A DNA stretch of 5,995 bases from Actinomycetota bacterium (GTDB lineage: Bacteria > Actinomycetota > Actinomycetes > S36-B12 > UBA5976): positions 1-5,995 of the forward strand of contig RGCY01000079.1 of assembly GCA_009918865.1 (NCBI GenBank), read 5' to 3'. Each line of letters begins with the position of its first letter. The first letter of the stretch is position 1. Positions 1-5,995 of the stretch are shown piece by piece. The position numbers were made by a program, and so were the translations under genes. The notes beneath the pieces are model-generated. The model made no database searches. It saw only the letters and a program-made list of their open reading frames with translations, and had not been told where the DNA came from.

Positions 1-573
1 CCGATGATTGACACCTTGTTGGTCAACCGCACCAAATTTGATGCAGACGCCGCGCGTGCCACCTACGGCCTCACCGGAAACTATCTCGTTGGCACGCTCC
101 ACCGCCCCGGAAACGTCGATGACGAAGCAGATGCGCGTCGAGTTGTGAGTGCTCTTGCTGCGGCAAGCGAACATGCGCCACTGTTATTGCCGTTACACCC
201 ACGTGGAAGAGATTTGCTCATGAACCTTGGATTGCGTGACGCAGCGAATGTGCGTGTGCTTGATCCTCTGGGCTACATCGAATTTATGTCGCTTGTCAGC
301 GGTGCCAGTGCTGTCATCACGGATTCAGGCGGAGTCCAAGAAGAGACCACGATTCTTGGTGTCCCTTGTTTCACAATGCGACCCAACACCGAACGCCCAG
401 TCACAATCTCCCACGGCACAAACCGACTTGTGACTGCTGACAATCTTGTCGACCATGTCAAGGCTGCGCTGTCTGCAGGTCGCCCTGAAACGTGGTCCGT
501 GCCGCCGCTGTGGGATGGGCACGCCGGAGAGCGCATTGCACGAGTAATCACCGAGTGGCTCACAAGTAGGTAA
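1..573 (+). CDS. wecB: UDP-N-acetylglucosamine 2-epimerase (non-hydrolysing), C-terminal part, cut by window edge
   Basis: Cytoplasmic enzyme that interconverts UDP-GlcNAc and UDP-ManNAc, supplying the substrate for the dehydrogenase encoded two genes downstream. The frame is open from base 1 (Pro-Met-Ile-Asp-Thr-Leu). In this family PMIDTL is an internal motif, usually preceded by GN, so the ATG at 4 is not the real start and about the first half of a roughly 360-380 residue protein lies outside the window. The visible 190 residues form the second Rossmann lobe of a GT-B-like fold. They show the LHRPGN motif (His34-Arg35 of the fragment), which matches the conserved HR of the active site, TDSGGVQEE at bases 319-345, which binds the UDP part, and TERP at 388-399 followed by GTNRLV. 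All family landmarks expected here are present and there is no sign of decay. It ends in TAA at 571-573, three bases before the next gene. Family assignment is strong; the symbol follows family convention. Confidence 0.93.
   Translation, partial: PMIDTLLVNRTKFDADAARATYGLTGNYLVGTLHRPGNVDDEADARRVVSALAAASEHAPLLLPLHPRGRDLLMNLGLRDAANVRVLDPLGYIEFMSLVSGASAVITDSGGVQEETTILGVPCFTMRPNTERPVTISHGTNRLVTADNLVDHVKAALSAGRPETWSVPPLWDGHAGERIARVITEWLTSR
565..570 (+). promoter_or_regulatory. Ribosome binding site of the MurG-like glycosyltransferase gene
   Basis: AGTAGG matches AGGAGG at five of six positions and lies 6 bases before the ATG at 577. It overlaps the last codons of the epimerase gene, which suggests coupled translation. 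It is the best Shine-Dalgarno in the window and supports the start chosen for the next gene. Confidence 0.5.
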
Positions 574-576
574 GCG

Positions 577-1920
577 ATGCCTGTCAAAGTGCTGCTAGTC
601 ACGACTAATGGCACAGGCATGGGTCATCTCGCGCGGATGACCGCCGTCGCGCTGGCTGGCCAAGATTCGCTGCATCCCACAATTCTTACTTTCTCCACTG
701 CCGCTGCTTTGACCAGCAATCTCGGCGTGCCTGTCGAATACTGCCCAAGTCGAGAGCGTGGGTGGCATAGCCATTGGCTTTGGGACGATTACATGCAACA
801 TCGCCTTGTGAGCCTTGTGAAGGAATTGCGTGCCGAAGTTGTTATCTTTGATGGGGTTGTTCCCTACGACGGCTTAATTGCTGCGAGCACAGAACTACCG
901 CAGGTTCGTTTCTTGTGGAGTCGGCGTGGAATGTGGAAACCGAATGCACCACGTTGGCCAATTCGGCGAGCTCGTTGGTTTGATGCGGTTATTGAACCCG
1001 GGGACCTTGCGAGCGCGGCAGATTCTGGCCCAACAACACAATCTGATGATGCACTCCGCATTCCACCCATCACACTCGTTACACAAACCTCAATGCTGAA
1101 TCAACGTGCCGCGCGAGCAGCGCTCGGACTTCCTGACGCCGGTTCATTGCTCTATGTGAGTGTGGGAAGTTTTATTCGCGCGGATATTGAACTGCTTAAC
1201 GTGATTGATGATGTGGCGAAACGGCATAGGTACACAATCGTCACTGCAGGTGCCGTTGACGGCGGTGCAGCGCGTGGTTGGCTAACTTTTGAAAGGCGGT
1301 TTCCACTTGCCCAGGAACTGCAGGCATTTGATGCGGTTGTCTGTGCGGCGGGCTACAACAACGTTCATGAGAATCTCGCTGCGGCAATTCCCACGTTGCT
1401 TCTACCCAATGCCGAAACAATGACTGATGATCAAATCACTCGCGCCCAAGAGTGTGCGCAATCTGGACTTGCCTTGACTGCACCGGCAGGCGACCATGTT
1501 GCTATTGCTCAGCAATTAACGAAACTACTGACATCTTTCACACCTCTGCGCGTGGAGTCCCCCCTTGATGGCGCCACAGCCATGGTCTCTGAAATCGTGT
1601 CGCTTACGCAACGTCCGGTGAGCAGGAAACTCAGAGCGCGAAAAATCTCCTTCAAACGAACTTTGCTGCGCACGCTCGGCCCAATTGTCGGACCATTTCT
1701 GCGGCGGATTATGGGCCGCAAACCTGCACGGGGCCCGCGTAGCCGATTAAATCTTGGTTTAGGCGAAGGCGCGTGGAACGTGCGGTGGACGGAAGATGTT
1801 CAAGACGCTGGAAATCTCGAGCCCCGCACGCTCGTTGAGCACGTGCTCCCCGGCACATCTTCGGTCTATGCGCAGGCACGGCGGAGCATTGCCGCGAAGT
1901 ACTACCTACCTAGAATGTAG
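577..1920 (+). CDS. MurG/GT28-like GT-B glycosyltransferase with basic C-terminal tail
   Basis: Probable nucleotide-sugar-dependent glycosyltransferase of the GT-B fold, 447 residues. The N-terminus MPVKVLLVTTNGTGMGHLAR has a first beta strand followed by a glycine-rich loop (residues 11-20), comparable with the GGTGGH loop of MurG. The C-terminal lobe begins near residue 190 (LLYVSVGSF). It contains VVCAAGYNNVHENLAAAIPTLLLP at roughly 254-277, laid out like the donor-binding region of MurG and other GT28/GT1 enzymes, where a Gly/Ser-rich loop precedes a conserved Glu (here Glu265). The catalytic domain appears to finish near residue 345. A further 100 residues follow. Residues 346-390 hold 16 Lys/Arg and no Asp/Glu, which suggests membrane or phospholipid contact. 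Donor and acceptor cannot be read from sequence. Neighbouring UDP-ManNAc and UDP-ManNAcA genes suggest a role in the same glycan. The gene lies 3 bases after the epimerase stop and ends in TAG 2 bases before wecC. Confidence 0.75.
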   Translation: MPVKVLLVTTNGTGMGHLARMTAVALAGQDSLHPTILTFSTAAALTSNLGVPVEYCPSRERGWHSHWLWDDYMQHRLVSLVKELRAEVVIFDGVVPYDGLIAASTELPQVRFLWSRRGMWKPNAPRWPIRRARWFDAVIEPGDLASAADSGPTTQSDDALRIPPITLVTQTSMLNQRAARAALGLPDAGSLLYVSVGSFIRADIELLNVIDDVAKRHRYTIVTAGAVDGGAARGWLTFERRFPLAQELQAFDAVVCAAGYNNVHENLAAAIPTLLLPNAETMTDDQITRAQECAQSGLALTAPAGDHVAIAQQLTKLLTSFTPLRVESPLDGATAMVSEIVSLTQRPVSRKLRARKISFKRTLLRTLGPIVGPFLRRIMGRKPARGPRSRLNLGLGEGAWNVRWTEDVQDAGNLEPRTLVEHVLPGTSSVYAQARRSIAAKYYLPRM

Positions 1921-1923
1921 GTA
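1889..1923 (+). promoter_or_regulatory. Candidate promoter giving a leaderless wecC transcript
   Basis: A TTGCCG box (1889-1894) and a TAGAAT box (1911-1916, one mismatch from TATAAT) are separated by 16 bases. The ATG of wecC starts 7 bases after the end of the -10 box, where transcription would be expected to begin. No usable Shine-Dalgarno precedes this ATG, because the only AGG (1919-1921) is too close. This is the arrangement of leaderless genes common in actinobacteria. The -35 match is only partial and the site lies inside the previous gene, so chance is possible. Confidence 0.35.
1907..1923. repeat. Perfect 6-bp inverted repeat over the wecC start
   Basis: TACCTA (1907-1912) and TAGGTA (1918-1923) are exact reverse complements around the 5-base spacer GAATG. 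The dyad covers the candidate -10 box and reaches the first base of the wecC start codon. It could be a protein-binding operator, or a small hairpin if transcription comes through from upstream. Six A/T-containing pairs give little stability, so chance is also reasonable. Confidence 0.4.
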
Positions 1924-2429
1924 TGTCGAAAAAACTTGTCGTTATCGGCCTCGGCTATGTGGGTTTGCCCTTGGTTCAGGCTGCGGTTCGGGCTGGGTTT
2001 GATGTCACCGGATTAGACGTTTCCACGCGAGTTGTTGATGGTCTCGCTTCGGGTCGTTCCCATGTTGACGACCTGTCTGATTCTGAAATTGCTGAATTAC
2101 TTTCGGCCGGATTCACCGCCACAACTGACACTTCAGTATTGGCAACCGCGGACGTCGCAGTGATTTGTGTTCCAACGCCACTTGCGGAAGATGGTGGTCC
2201 TGATTTGTCGGCAGTAATGAGCGCCACGGACATGGTGGCAGCACATCTACACACCGGCATGTTGGTGGTTTTGGAATCCACCACCTACCCGGGCACCACT
2301 GATGAAGAAGTGCGCCCGGTTCTGGAAGCTGGTGGGCTGACTGCAGGCAAAGATTTTCACTTGGCATTTTCGCCGGAGCGCATTGACCCGCACAGATGCA
2401 GCAGCGGCGTTTTATGGCGCTTTTGTTGA
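1923..2429 (+). pseudogene. wecC: UDP-N-acetyl-D-mannosaminuronate dehydrogenase, N-terminal fragment of a broken gene
   Basis: First part of a UDP-ManNAc dehydrogenase (UDP-glucose/GDP-mannose dehydrogenase superfamily), which oxidises UDP-ManNAc to UDP-ManNAcA with two NAD+. The NAD-binding Rossmann domain opens at once with GLGYVGLP (residues 9-16). CVPTP and the ESTTYPGTT segment follow in the usual order, then SPERIDP at residues 150-156. After Pro156 the frame leaves the family: the last 12 residues (157-168) look like random translation and end at TGA 2427-2429. Family members continue here with a glycine-asparagine turn and an NTPKVVGG-like motif, which is absent from every frame. The fragment lacks the central helix and the catalytic cysteine, so it cannot work alone. 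With the downstream fragment and a restored gap the protein would be about 416 residues, a normal length. Either a real mutation or a sequence error is possible. Confidence 0.85.
2383..2390 (+). other. Predicted 53-base deletion junction in wecC, single TTGACCCG remaining
   Basis: In the upstream frame (a)TTGACCCG encodes Ile-Asp-Pro, the end of SPERIDP. In the downstream frame the same eight bases begin Leu-Thr-Arg, which fits the stretch after the conserved GG of NTPKVVGG. If both copies existed in the intact gene, with the 18-residue Ile-to-Leu spacing I recall for the family, recombination between them removes 53 bases. That places the downstream half exactly in the frame observed. The junction is seen directly; the deletion length is inferred. 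Confidence 0.6.
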
Positions 2430-3120
2430 CACGGTGGTGCGCGCAAAGGGCACTCGTGAAGCCGAAGCCGCGAAAATTCTGGAAAACACATTCCGGCACG
2501 TGAACATTGCGCTGGTCAATGAGATGGTGAAGTTCTGTCACGAACTCGATATCGACCTCTGGGATGTTATCGACGCCGCGAAGACCAAACCGTTTGGATT
2601 CATGCCGTTCTACCCAGGCCCTGGTGTGGGTGGGCACTGCATCCCGATTGATCCGAACTACCTCTCCTACAAAGTCCGCGCTGCCCTCGGCTACCCATTC
2701 CGCTTCGTGGAACTTGCCCAAGAAATCAACAACACCATGCCCGCCTATGTGGCATCACGGGCCGCAGACCTCCTGAATGACTTCGGCAAAGCGGTGCGGG
2801 GTGCGAACATCCTGTTGCTCGGTGTCACCTACAAGCCCGACATCGCCGACCAGCGCGAATCGCCTTCACGCCCAGTGGCTGAACATCTCATTTCCAAGGG
2901 CGCCCAAGTGACTTACCACGACCCACATGTGCCCACGTGGCACCTCAGCAGCGGTGACCTCAGTTGTGTTGCAGACCTGAACAGTGCAGCGGCTAATGCG
3001 GACCTCATCATCATCCTTCAGGCGCACAAGGCATATGACCTGAAAAGCCTGACGTCGACTGGCACCGCCATCCTTGACACTCGCGGCTCACTGCGCCAAC
3101 CCGGCGTTCACCATCTCTGA
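2383..3120 (+). pseudogene. wecC: UDP-N-acetyl-D-mannosaminuronate dehydrogenase, C-terminal fragment of a broken gene
   Basis: Second part of the same dehydrogenase, shifted by one frame. The open frame can begin at TTG 2383, but homology suggests this is just the re-entry point after the junction. It carries the central helix region with AKILENTFRHVNIALVNEM, then FMPFYPGPGVGGHCIPID. The catalytic cysteine is residue 86 of the fragment (bases 2638-2640), or about residue 257 of a repaired protein. GVTYKPDIADQRESPS marks the UDP-binding C-terminal domain, which runs normally to a final ILDTRGS. It ends in TGA at 3118-3120, 8 bases before the next gene. All C-terminal landmarks are intact, so the break looks recent or artefactual. 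A GGAG (2375-2378) lies 4 bases before the TTG and might allow some separate translation, but a fragment without the NAD domain should be inactive. Confidence 0.85.
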
Positions 3121-3128
3121 TTCGCTGT

Positions 3129-4256
3129 ATGCGCGTCGCCGTTGTCACTGTCGTGCACGACCCACGCGACGCACGTATTCGGGCGCGTGAGATTGAAGCG
3201 CTCCGACAACATGGTCACCACGTCACCTTCGTGGCACCGTTTTCTGCAACCGGTGCACCAATGGATACGAATCTAACCTGCATTGATGTGCCACGCGCAC
3301 GAGGTCTCAAACGACGTGCACCCGTGCGTACGGCCGCGCGGTGGATGCGCCAACACGCGAATGATGTCGATGTCATGGTGGTGCACGATCCGGAACTGGT
3401 GCCAGCGCTCATCTCACTTCCCAGCAACTGTCGTGCGGTGCGAGTCTGGGATGTGCACGAAAACAATCCAGATGCGGTGGCAAGCAGGCCATACGTGCCA
3501 CACGTTTTGCGCCCACTCGTGCGTGTGTGGTTACAACGCCTAGAAGCGCGTGCAGAACAGCACCTTCACTTATTGCTCGCAGAAAACTCGTATCAGAAAC
3601 GGTTTCACGGACCACACCCAATCGTGTTGAACGTTCCGTGGGTTGATGAGGTGGTGACTTCACCTGCACCACCACAGCGTCGCGTGACGTATGTCGGCAG
3701 CATCACTCGGGCGCGCGGTGCTGGGGCGTTGCTTGAGCTCGCGCGACTGCTCGCCGCTGACGACATCGAAGTACATCTCATCGGCCCACTCGATGATGCA
3801 TTCAGCAACGAGCACATTCGCGCAGCTCACTCACGCGGAGACCTGCAGTGGCATGGACGACTTCCCAACAGCGAGGCATTGGCTGCGGTTCGTGACAGCA
3901 TTGCTGGTCTTGCCTTACTGCAGGACACTCCAAATCACCACGACTCAATGCCCACAAAAGTCTTGGAATACCTAGCCCAGGCTGTGCCCGTGGTCACAAC
4001 TGCGCTGCCCCTTGCTGAAGAAGTTGTCGTCACTGCAAACGCAGGCATCGTGGTTGCGTGCAAAACCGATGATGGGGAGGTGGCTCGGGAAGCCGCCGAT
4101 GCAATCCGTCGAATTGCGGCTGACCCGGGACTGCGAAAATCAATGGGCACGCGTGGCCACCAACTCATGCGAGAGCAGTACGACTGGCACACGCAGGGGG
4201 CTGAGTTTGTGCGGACCTTGACCGGTTGGCAGGACGAGTCTCGCGCTGCTGGCTAG
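3129..4256 (+). CDS. GT4-like GT-B glycosyltransferase
   Basis: Probable cytoplasmic or membrane-associated retaining glycosyltransferase, 375 residues, a usual length for the family. The N-terminal acceptor lobe starts with a beta strand and the HDPRDARIRARE segment (residues 10-21), seen in GT4-like enzymes of polysaccharide and teichuronic acid loci. VHDPELVP follows at 85-92. The donor lobe starts near residue 185 with YVGSITRARG (188-197). It holds WHGRLP (241-246) and SMPTKVLEYLAQAVPVVTT (273-290), the counterpart of the E-x7-E/nucleotide-sugar region, with Lys277 and Glu280 as likely key residues. The tail ends in typical helices. No signal peptide or membrane helix is visible. The ATG at 3129 is the first good start after the wecC stop and gives a natural N-terminus, although no Shine-Dalgarno is apparent. 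Substrate is unknown; its place after wecC suggests work on the same glycan, possibly transfer of ManNAcA. Confidence 0.82.
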   Translation: MRVAVVTVVHDPRDARIRAREIEALRQHGHHVTFVAPFSATGAPMDTNLTCIDVPRARGLKRRAPVRTAARWMRQHANDVDVMVVHDPELVPALISLPSNCRAVRVWDVHENNPDAVASRPYVPHVLRPLVRVWLQRLEARAEQHLHLLLAENSYQKRFHGPHPIVLNVPWVDEVVTSPAPPQRRVTYVGSITRARGAGALLELARLLAADDIEVHLIGPLDDAFSNEHIRAAHSRGDLQWHGRLPNSEALAAVRDSIAGLALLQDTPNHHDSMPTKVLEYLAQAVPVVTTALPLAEEVVVTANAGIVVACKTDDGEVAREAADAIRRIAADPGLRKSMGTRGHQLMREQYDWHTQGAEFVRTLTGWQDESRAAG

Positions 4257-4268
4257 GCTGCGGCAGTT

Positions 4269-5237
4269 ATGTCTTCTACAACCACCTCACCAGAGTCGCA
4301 TCACCGTCTCGATGCGGCGCCGATGATTGCTGCGCGCGGTCTCACGAAAAACTACGACGACTTCCGTGCTGTCGATGGTATCGATTTCACTGTCACCCGG
4401 GGTGAGTCTTTTGGTTTGCTCGGGCCGAACGGTGCTGGCAAATCAACAACGATGCGGATGATTGCGTGCACATCGCAACCAACCGCCGGCACATTGGAAA
4501 TCCTTGGACGCGACACCGAACATCACGGTCCCTGGATTCGCGCACATCTTGGTGTCGTGCCACAGCAAGACAATCTCGATCGCGAACTCACAGTTCGCGA
4601 AAATCTCTACATCTATGGTCGCTATTTTGGCCTACCCCGCTCATACATCAACGCGAAGATTGATGAACTCCTTGAGTTCGCGCAATTAGAAGACAAGCGT
4701 GAATCCAAAGTTGATGCCCTCAGTGGTGGCATGAAAAGACGACTCACCATTGCTCGCGCGCTCATCAATGAACCCGAAATCTTGATGCTTGATGAGCCGA
4801 CGACTGGCTTAGACCCCCAAGCGCGACACGTGTTGTGGGATCGACTGTTCCGCCTCAAGGAACGCGGCGTGACACTCATCATCACGACCCACTACATGGA
4901 CGAAGCCGAACAACTTTGTGACCGGCTTGTCGTGATGGATAAAGGCACATTTATGGCCGAAGGTTCACCTGCCGGGCTGATTGCGCAGTACTCAAGCAAA
5001 GAAGTTGTTGAAGTGCGCTTTGGCAGCGAACGTAATCAAGAAATCGTGGACAAAATCGCGGATCTTGGCGACCGAGTTGAGGTGCTACCCGATCGCATCC
5101 TGCTCTATTCAGCAGAAGGTGAGGCCGCACTCGCCCGCATCATTGAACGAGGCCTCCACCCCATGACTTCGCTGGTGCGCAGGTCGTCGCTGGAAGATGT
5201 GTTCTTGCGCCTCACAGGTCGCAGTTTGGTGGACTGA
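4269..5237 (+). CDS. ABC exporter ATP-binding protein, NodI/DrrA (CcmA) type
   Basis: Cytoplasmic ATPase subunit of an ABC-2 exporter, 322 residues. All nucleotide-binding motifs are present and intact: Walker A GPNGAGKST (52-60), Q-loop VPQQDNLD (97-104), signature LSGGM (151-155), Walker B ILMLDEP (171-177) with catalytic Glu176, D-loop GLD (180-182) and switch His208. The combination QDNLD, GGMKRRLTIARALIN and GLDPQARH is characteristic of the NodI/DrrA branch, which exports lipo-chitooligosaccharides or drugs. Residues 245-322 form the small extra C-terminal domain (DUF4162-like) usual in this branch. About 18 polar residues precede the ATPase domain, and Met19 (ATG 4323) is an alternative start. 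I kept 4269 because it lies 12 bases from the previous stop; neither start has a clear Shine-Dalgarno. The permease follows after 2 bases, so the two are surely co-translated. The cargo is not known. Confidence 0.92.
   Translation: MSSTTTSPESHHRLDAAPMIAARGLTKNYDDFRAVDGIDFTVTRGESFGLLGPNGAGKSTTMRMIACTSQPTAGTLEILGRDTEHHGPWIRAHLGVVPQQDNLDRELTVRENLYIYGRYFGLPRSYINAKIDELLEFAQLEDKRESKVDALSGGMKRRLTIARALINEPEILMLDEPTTGLDPQARHVLWDRLFRLKERGVTLIITTHYMDEAEQLCDRLVVMDKGTFMAEGSPAGLIAQYSSKEVVEVRFGSERNQEIVDKIADLGDRVEVLPDRILLYSAEGEAALARIIERGLHPMTSLVRRSSLEDVFLRLTGRSLVD
5228..5233 (+). promoter_or_regulatory. Ribosome binding site of the permease gene
   Basis: GGTGGA, one mismatch from GGAGGA, ends 6 bases before the ATG at 5240 and lies inside the last codons of the ATPase gene. 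With only 2 bases between stop and start this favours translational coupling, which keeps the two exporter subunits in proportion. Confidence 0.4.
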
Positions 5238-5239
5238 CC

Positions 5240-5995
5240 ATGGCAACAACTCAGAGTGCACCAGCCGCAAGCACCTGGCGTGGAGCCAGCCAACTTGTTG
5301 TGCCGTCACGCGTGCAGCGCAATGGGGCTTGGTATGTCGCCGAATACCGCCTACGCAACCTTTCGAAATGGTGGGGTGCGATTCTGGCCTTTGGTTTGGG
5401 TAACCCCATCTTGTATCTCGCCTCGATTGGCTTAGGAGTCGGCGCACTCGTTAATCGCAACGGTGGCACTCTCCCTGATGGGGTGGCGTACCTAACATTT
5501 CTTGCGCCGGCGTTGTTGGCCACTGCTGCCATTCAAGGCACTCAAGATGAAGTGTCGTTCCCTCTGATGCATGGGTTGAAGTGGGAACGGGTGTTCTACG
5601 CGATTCAGGCGACGGCCATCACGCCAACCCAAATTTCCCAAGGAATCATGCTGACGGCGATGATTCGATCGGTCTTCACGGCTGGCATTTATTGGGCGGT
5701 GCTGTGGGTTGCGGGTGCGTTTACTTCCGCAAATGCCTTCCTTGCTATTCCCGCCGCCATCGTGGCAGGAATGTCCTTTGCCTGCTTGATGCTCGCGCTC
5801 ACAGTGCGATTCATTGATTCCCAAATGTTCTTGGCTTCCATTGGTCGCTTCGTGCTCACACCCATGTTCCTGTTCTCCGGCACTTTCTTTCCCCTTGAGA
5901 GCATGCCGCTTGCAGCACGCTGGCTCGGCTGGATTTCACCTTTGTGGCATGCCACCGATTTAGGTCGAGTTCTCACCTACGGCAAAGTCATCCCG
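5240..5995 (+). CDS. ABC-2 exporter permease, NodJ-like, 3' end outside window
   Basis: Membrane subunit that pairs with the ATPase just upstream. Reading from ATG 5240 gives 252 residues without a stop up to the window edge, a nearly complete protein for a family of about 260-290. After a polar N-terminus with a short amphipathic stretch (YRLRNLSKWW, 36-45), hydrophobic segments lie near residues 47-71, 82-99, 138-159, 166-189 and 196-217. A sixth helix is expected beyond the edge. GNPILYLASIGLGVG (54-68) and LTPMFLFSGTFFPLESMP (206-223) are hallmark segments of NodJ/DrrB-type ABC-2 permeases; the FSGTFFPL loop lies just before the last helix. An ABC-2 permease usually works as a dimer with two ATPases to export amphiphilic molecules. 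Gene order suggests a glycolipid or glycan intermediate, but drug or lipid export is equally compatible with the family. Confidence 0.88.
   Translation, partial: MATTQSAPAASTWRGASQLVVPSRVQRNGAWYVAEYRLRNLSKWWGAILAFGLGNPILYLASIGLGVGALVNRNGGTLPDGVAYLTFLAPALLATAAIQGTQDEVSFPLMHGLKWERVFYAIQATAITPTQISQGIMLTAMIRSVFTAGIYWAVLWVAGAFTSANAFLAIPAAIVAGMSFACLMLALTVRFIDSQMFLASIGRFVLTPMFLFSGTFFPLESMPLAARWLGWISPLWHATDLGRVLTYGKVIP

Noticed and set aside
2383..2429. Programmed ribosomal frameshift joining the two wecC halves
   Set aside because: There is no slippery heptamer in the 47-base overlap, and a frameshift would still leave the conserved NTPKVVGG-containing segment missing, so bases have been lost.
2113..2721. 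A 202-codon open frame on the minus strand opposite wecC
   Set aside because: It runs antisense across both conserved dehydrogenase fragments and the break, has no recognisable domain, and its composition is what the complement of a coding strand gives.
3121..3128. Terminator or regulatory element between wecC and the second glycosyltransferase
   Set aside because: Only eight bases separate the genes, with no inverted repeat or T-run; no gap in the window has a stem followed by T residues.
4226..4268. Promoter before the exporter ATPase gene (TTGGCA 4226-4231 and TAGGCT 4254-4259)
   Set aside because: The spacer is 22 bases, too long for a normal promoter, and the -10 match is weak.
4320..4329. 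Direct repeat of CCGATGATTG with bases 1-10
   Set aside because: A single 10-base match in two unrelated coding frames with no similarity around it; chance is enough to explain it.
5581..5817. A 78-codon open frame on the plus strand
   Set aside because: It lies wholly inside the permease gene in another frame, while the permease reading has clear membrane segments and family motifs.

Overview
The window is a fully coding, one-directional stretch of a bacterial chromosome. Every gene is on the + strand and intergenic gaps are only 2 to 12 bases, so it reads as one operon or as the inner part of a longer one. Moderate GC content, mixed T/C-ending codons, weak or absent Shine-Dalgarno sequences and the character of the proteins suggest an actinobacterium, perhaps an uncultured aquatic lineage of moderate GC. 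That assignment is inference; no marker gene is present to fix it.

Layout. Positions 1-573 hold the C-terminal half of a UDP-N-acetylglucosamine 2-epimerase (WecB family), cut by the left edge. Positions 577-1920 hold a MurG/GT28-like GT-B glycosyltransferase with an unusual basic C-terminal tail. Positions 1923-3120 hold a UDP-N-acetyl-D-mannosaminuronate dehydrogenase (WecC family) that is broken. Its two halves lie in different frames and a conserved piece of about 18 codons is missing at 2383-2390. Positions 3129-4256 hold a second, GT4-like glycosyltransferase. Positions 4269-5237 hold an ABC exporter ATPase of the NodI/DrrA type, and 5240-5995 its NodJ-like ABC-2 permease, cut by the right edge.

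How the genes fit together. WecB makes UDP-ManNAc from UDP-GlcNAc, and WecC oxidises it twice to UDP-ManNAcA. The two glycosyltransferases would build a surface or secreted glycan with this or related sugars, and the exporter pair could move a glycan or glycolipid intermediate across the membrane. The link between exporter and glycan rests only on gene order.

The most informative anomaly is the wecC break. The junction carries a single TTGACCCG that can be read as the end of the SPERIDP motif in one frame and as the LTR of a (GG)LTR segment in the other. The expected spacing in the family predicts a 53-base deletion between two copies of that 8-mer, which accounts exactly for the frameshift. 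A candidate leaderless promoter, with a perfect 6-bp dyad over its -10 box, sits just before wecC. I found no RNA gene, insertion sequence, CRISPR array or convincing terminator, and no gene-free stretch over 300 bases.
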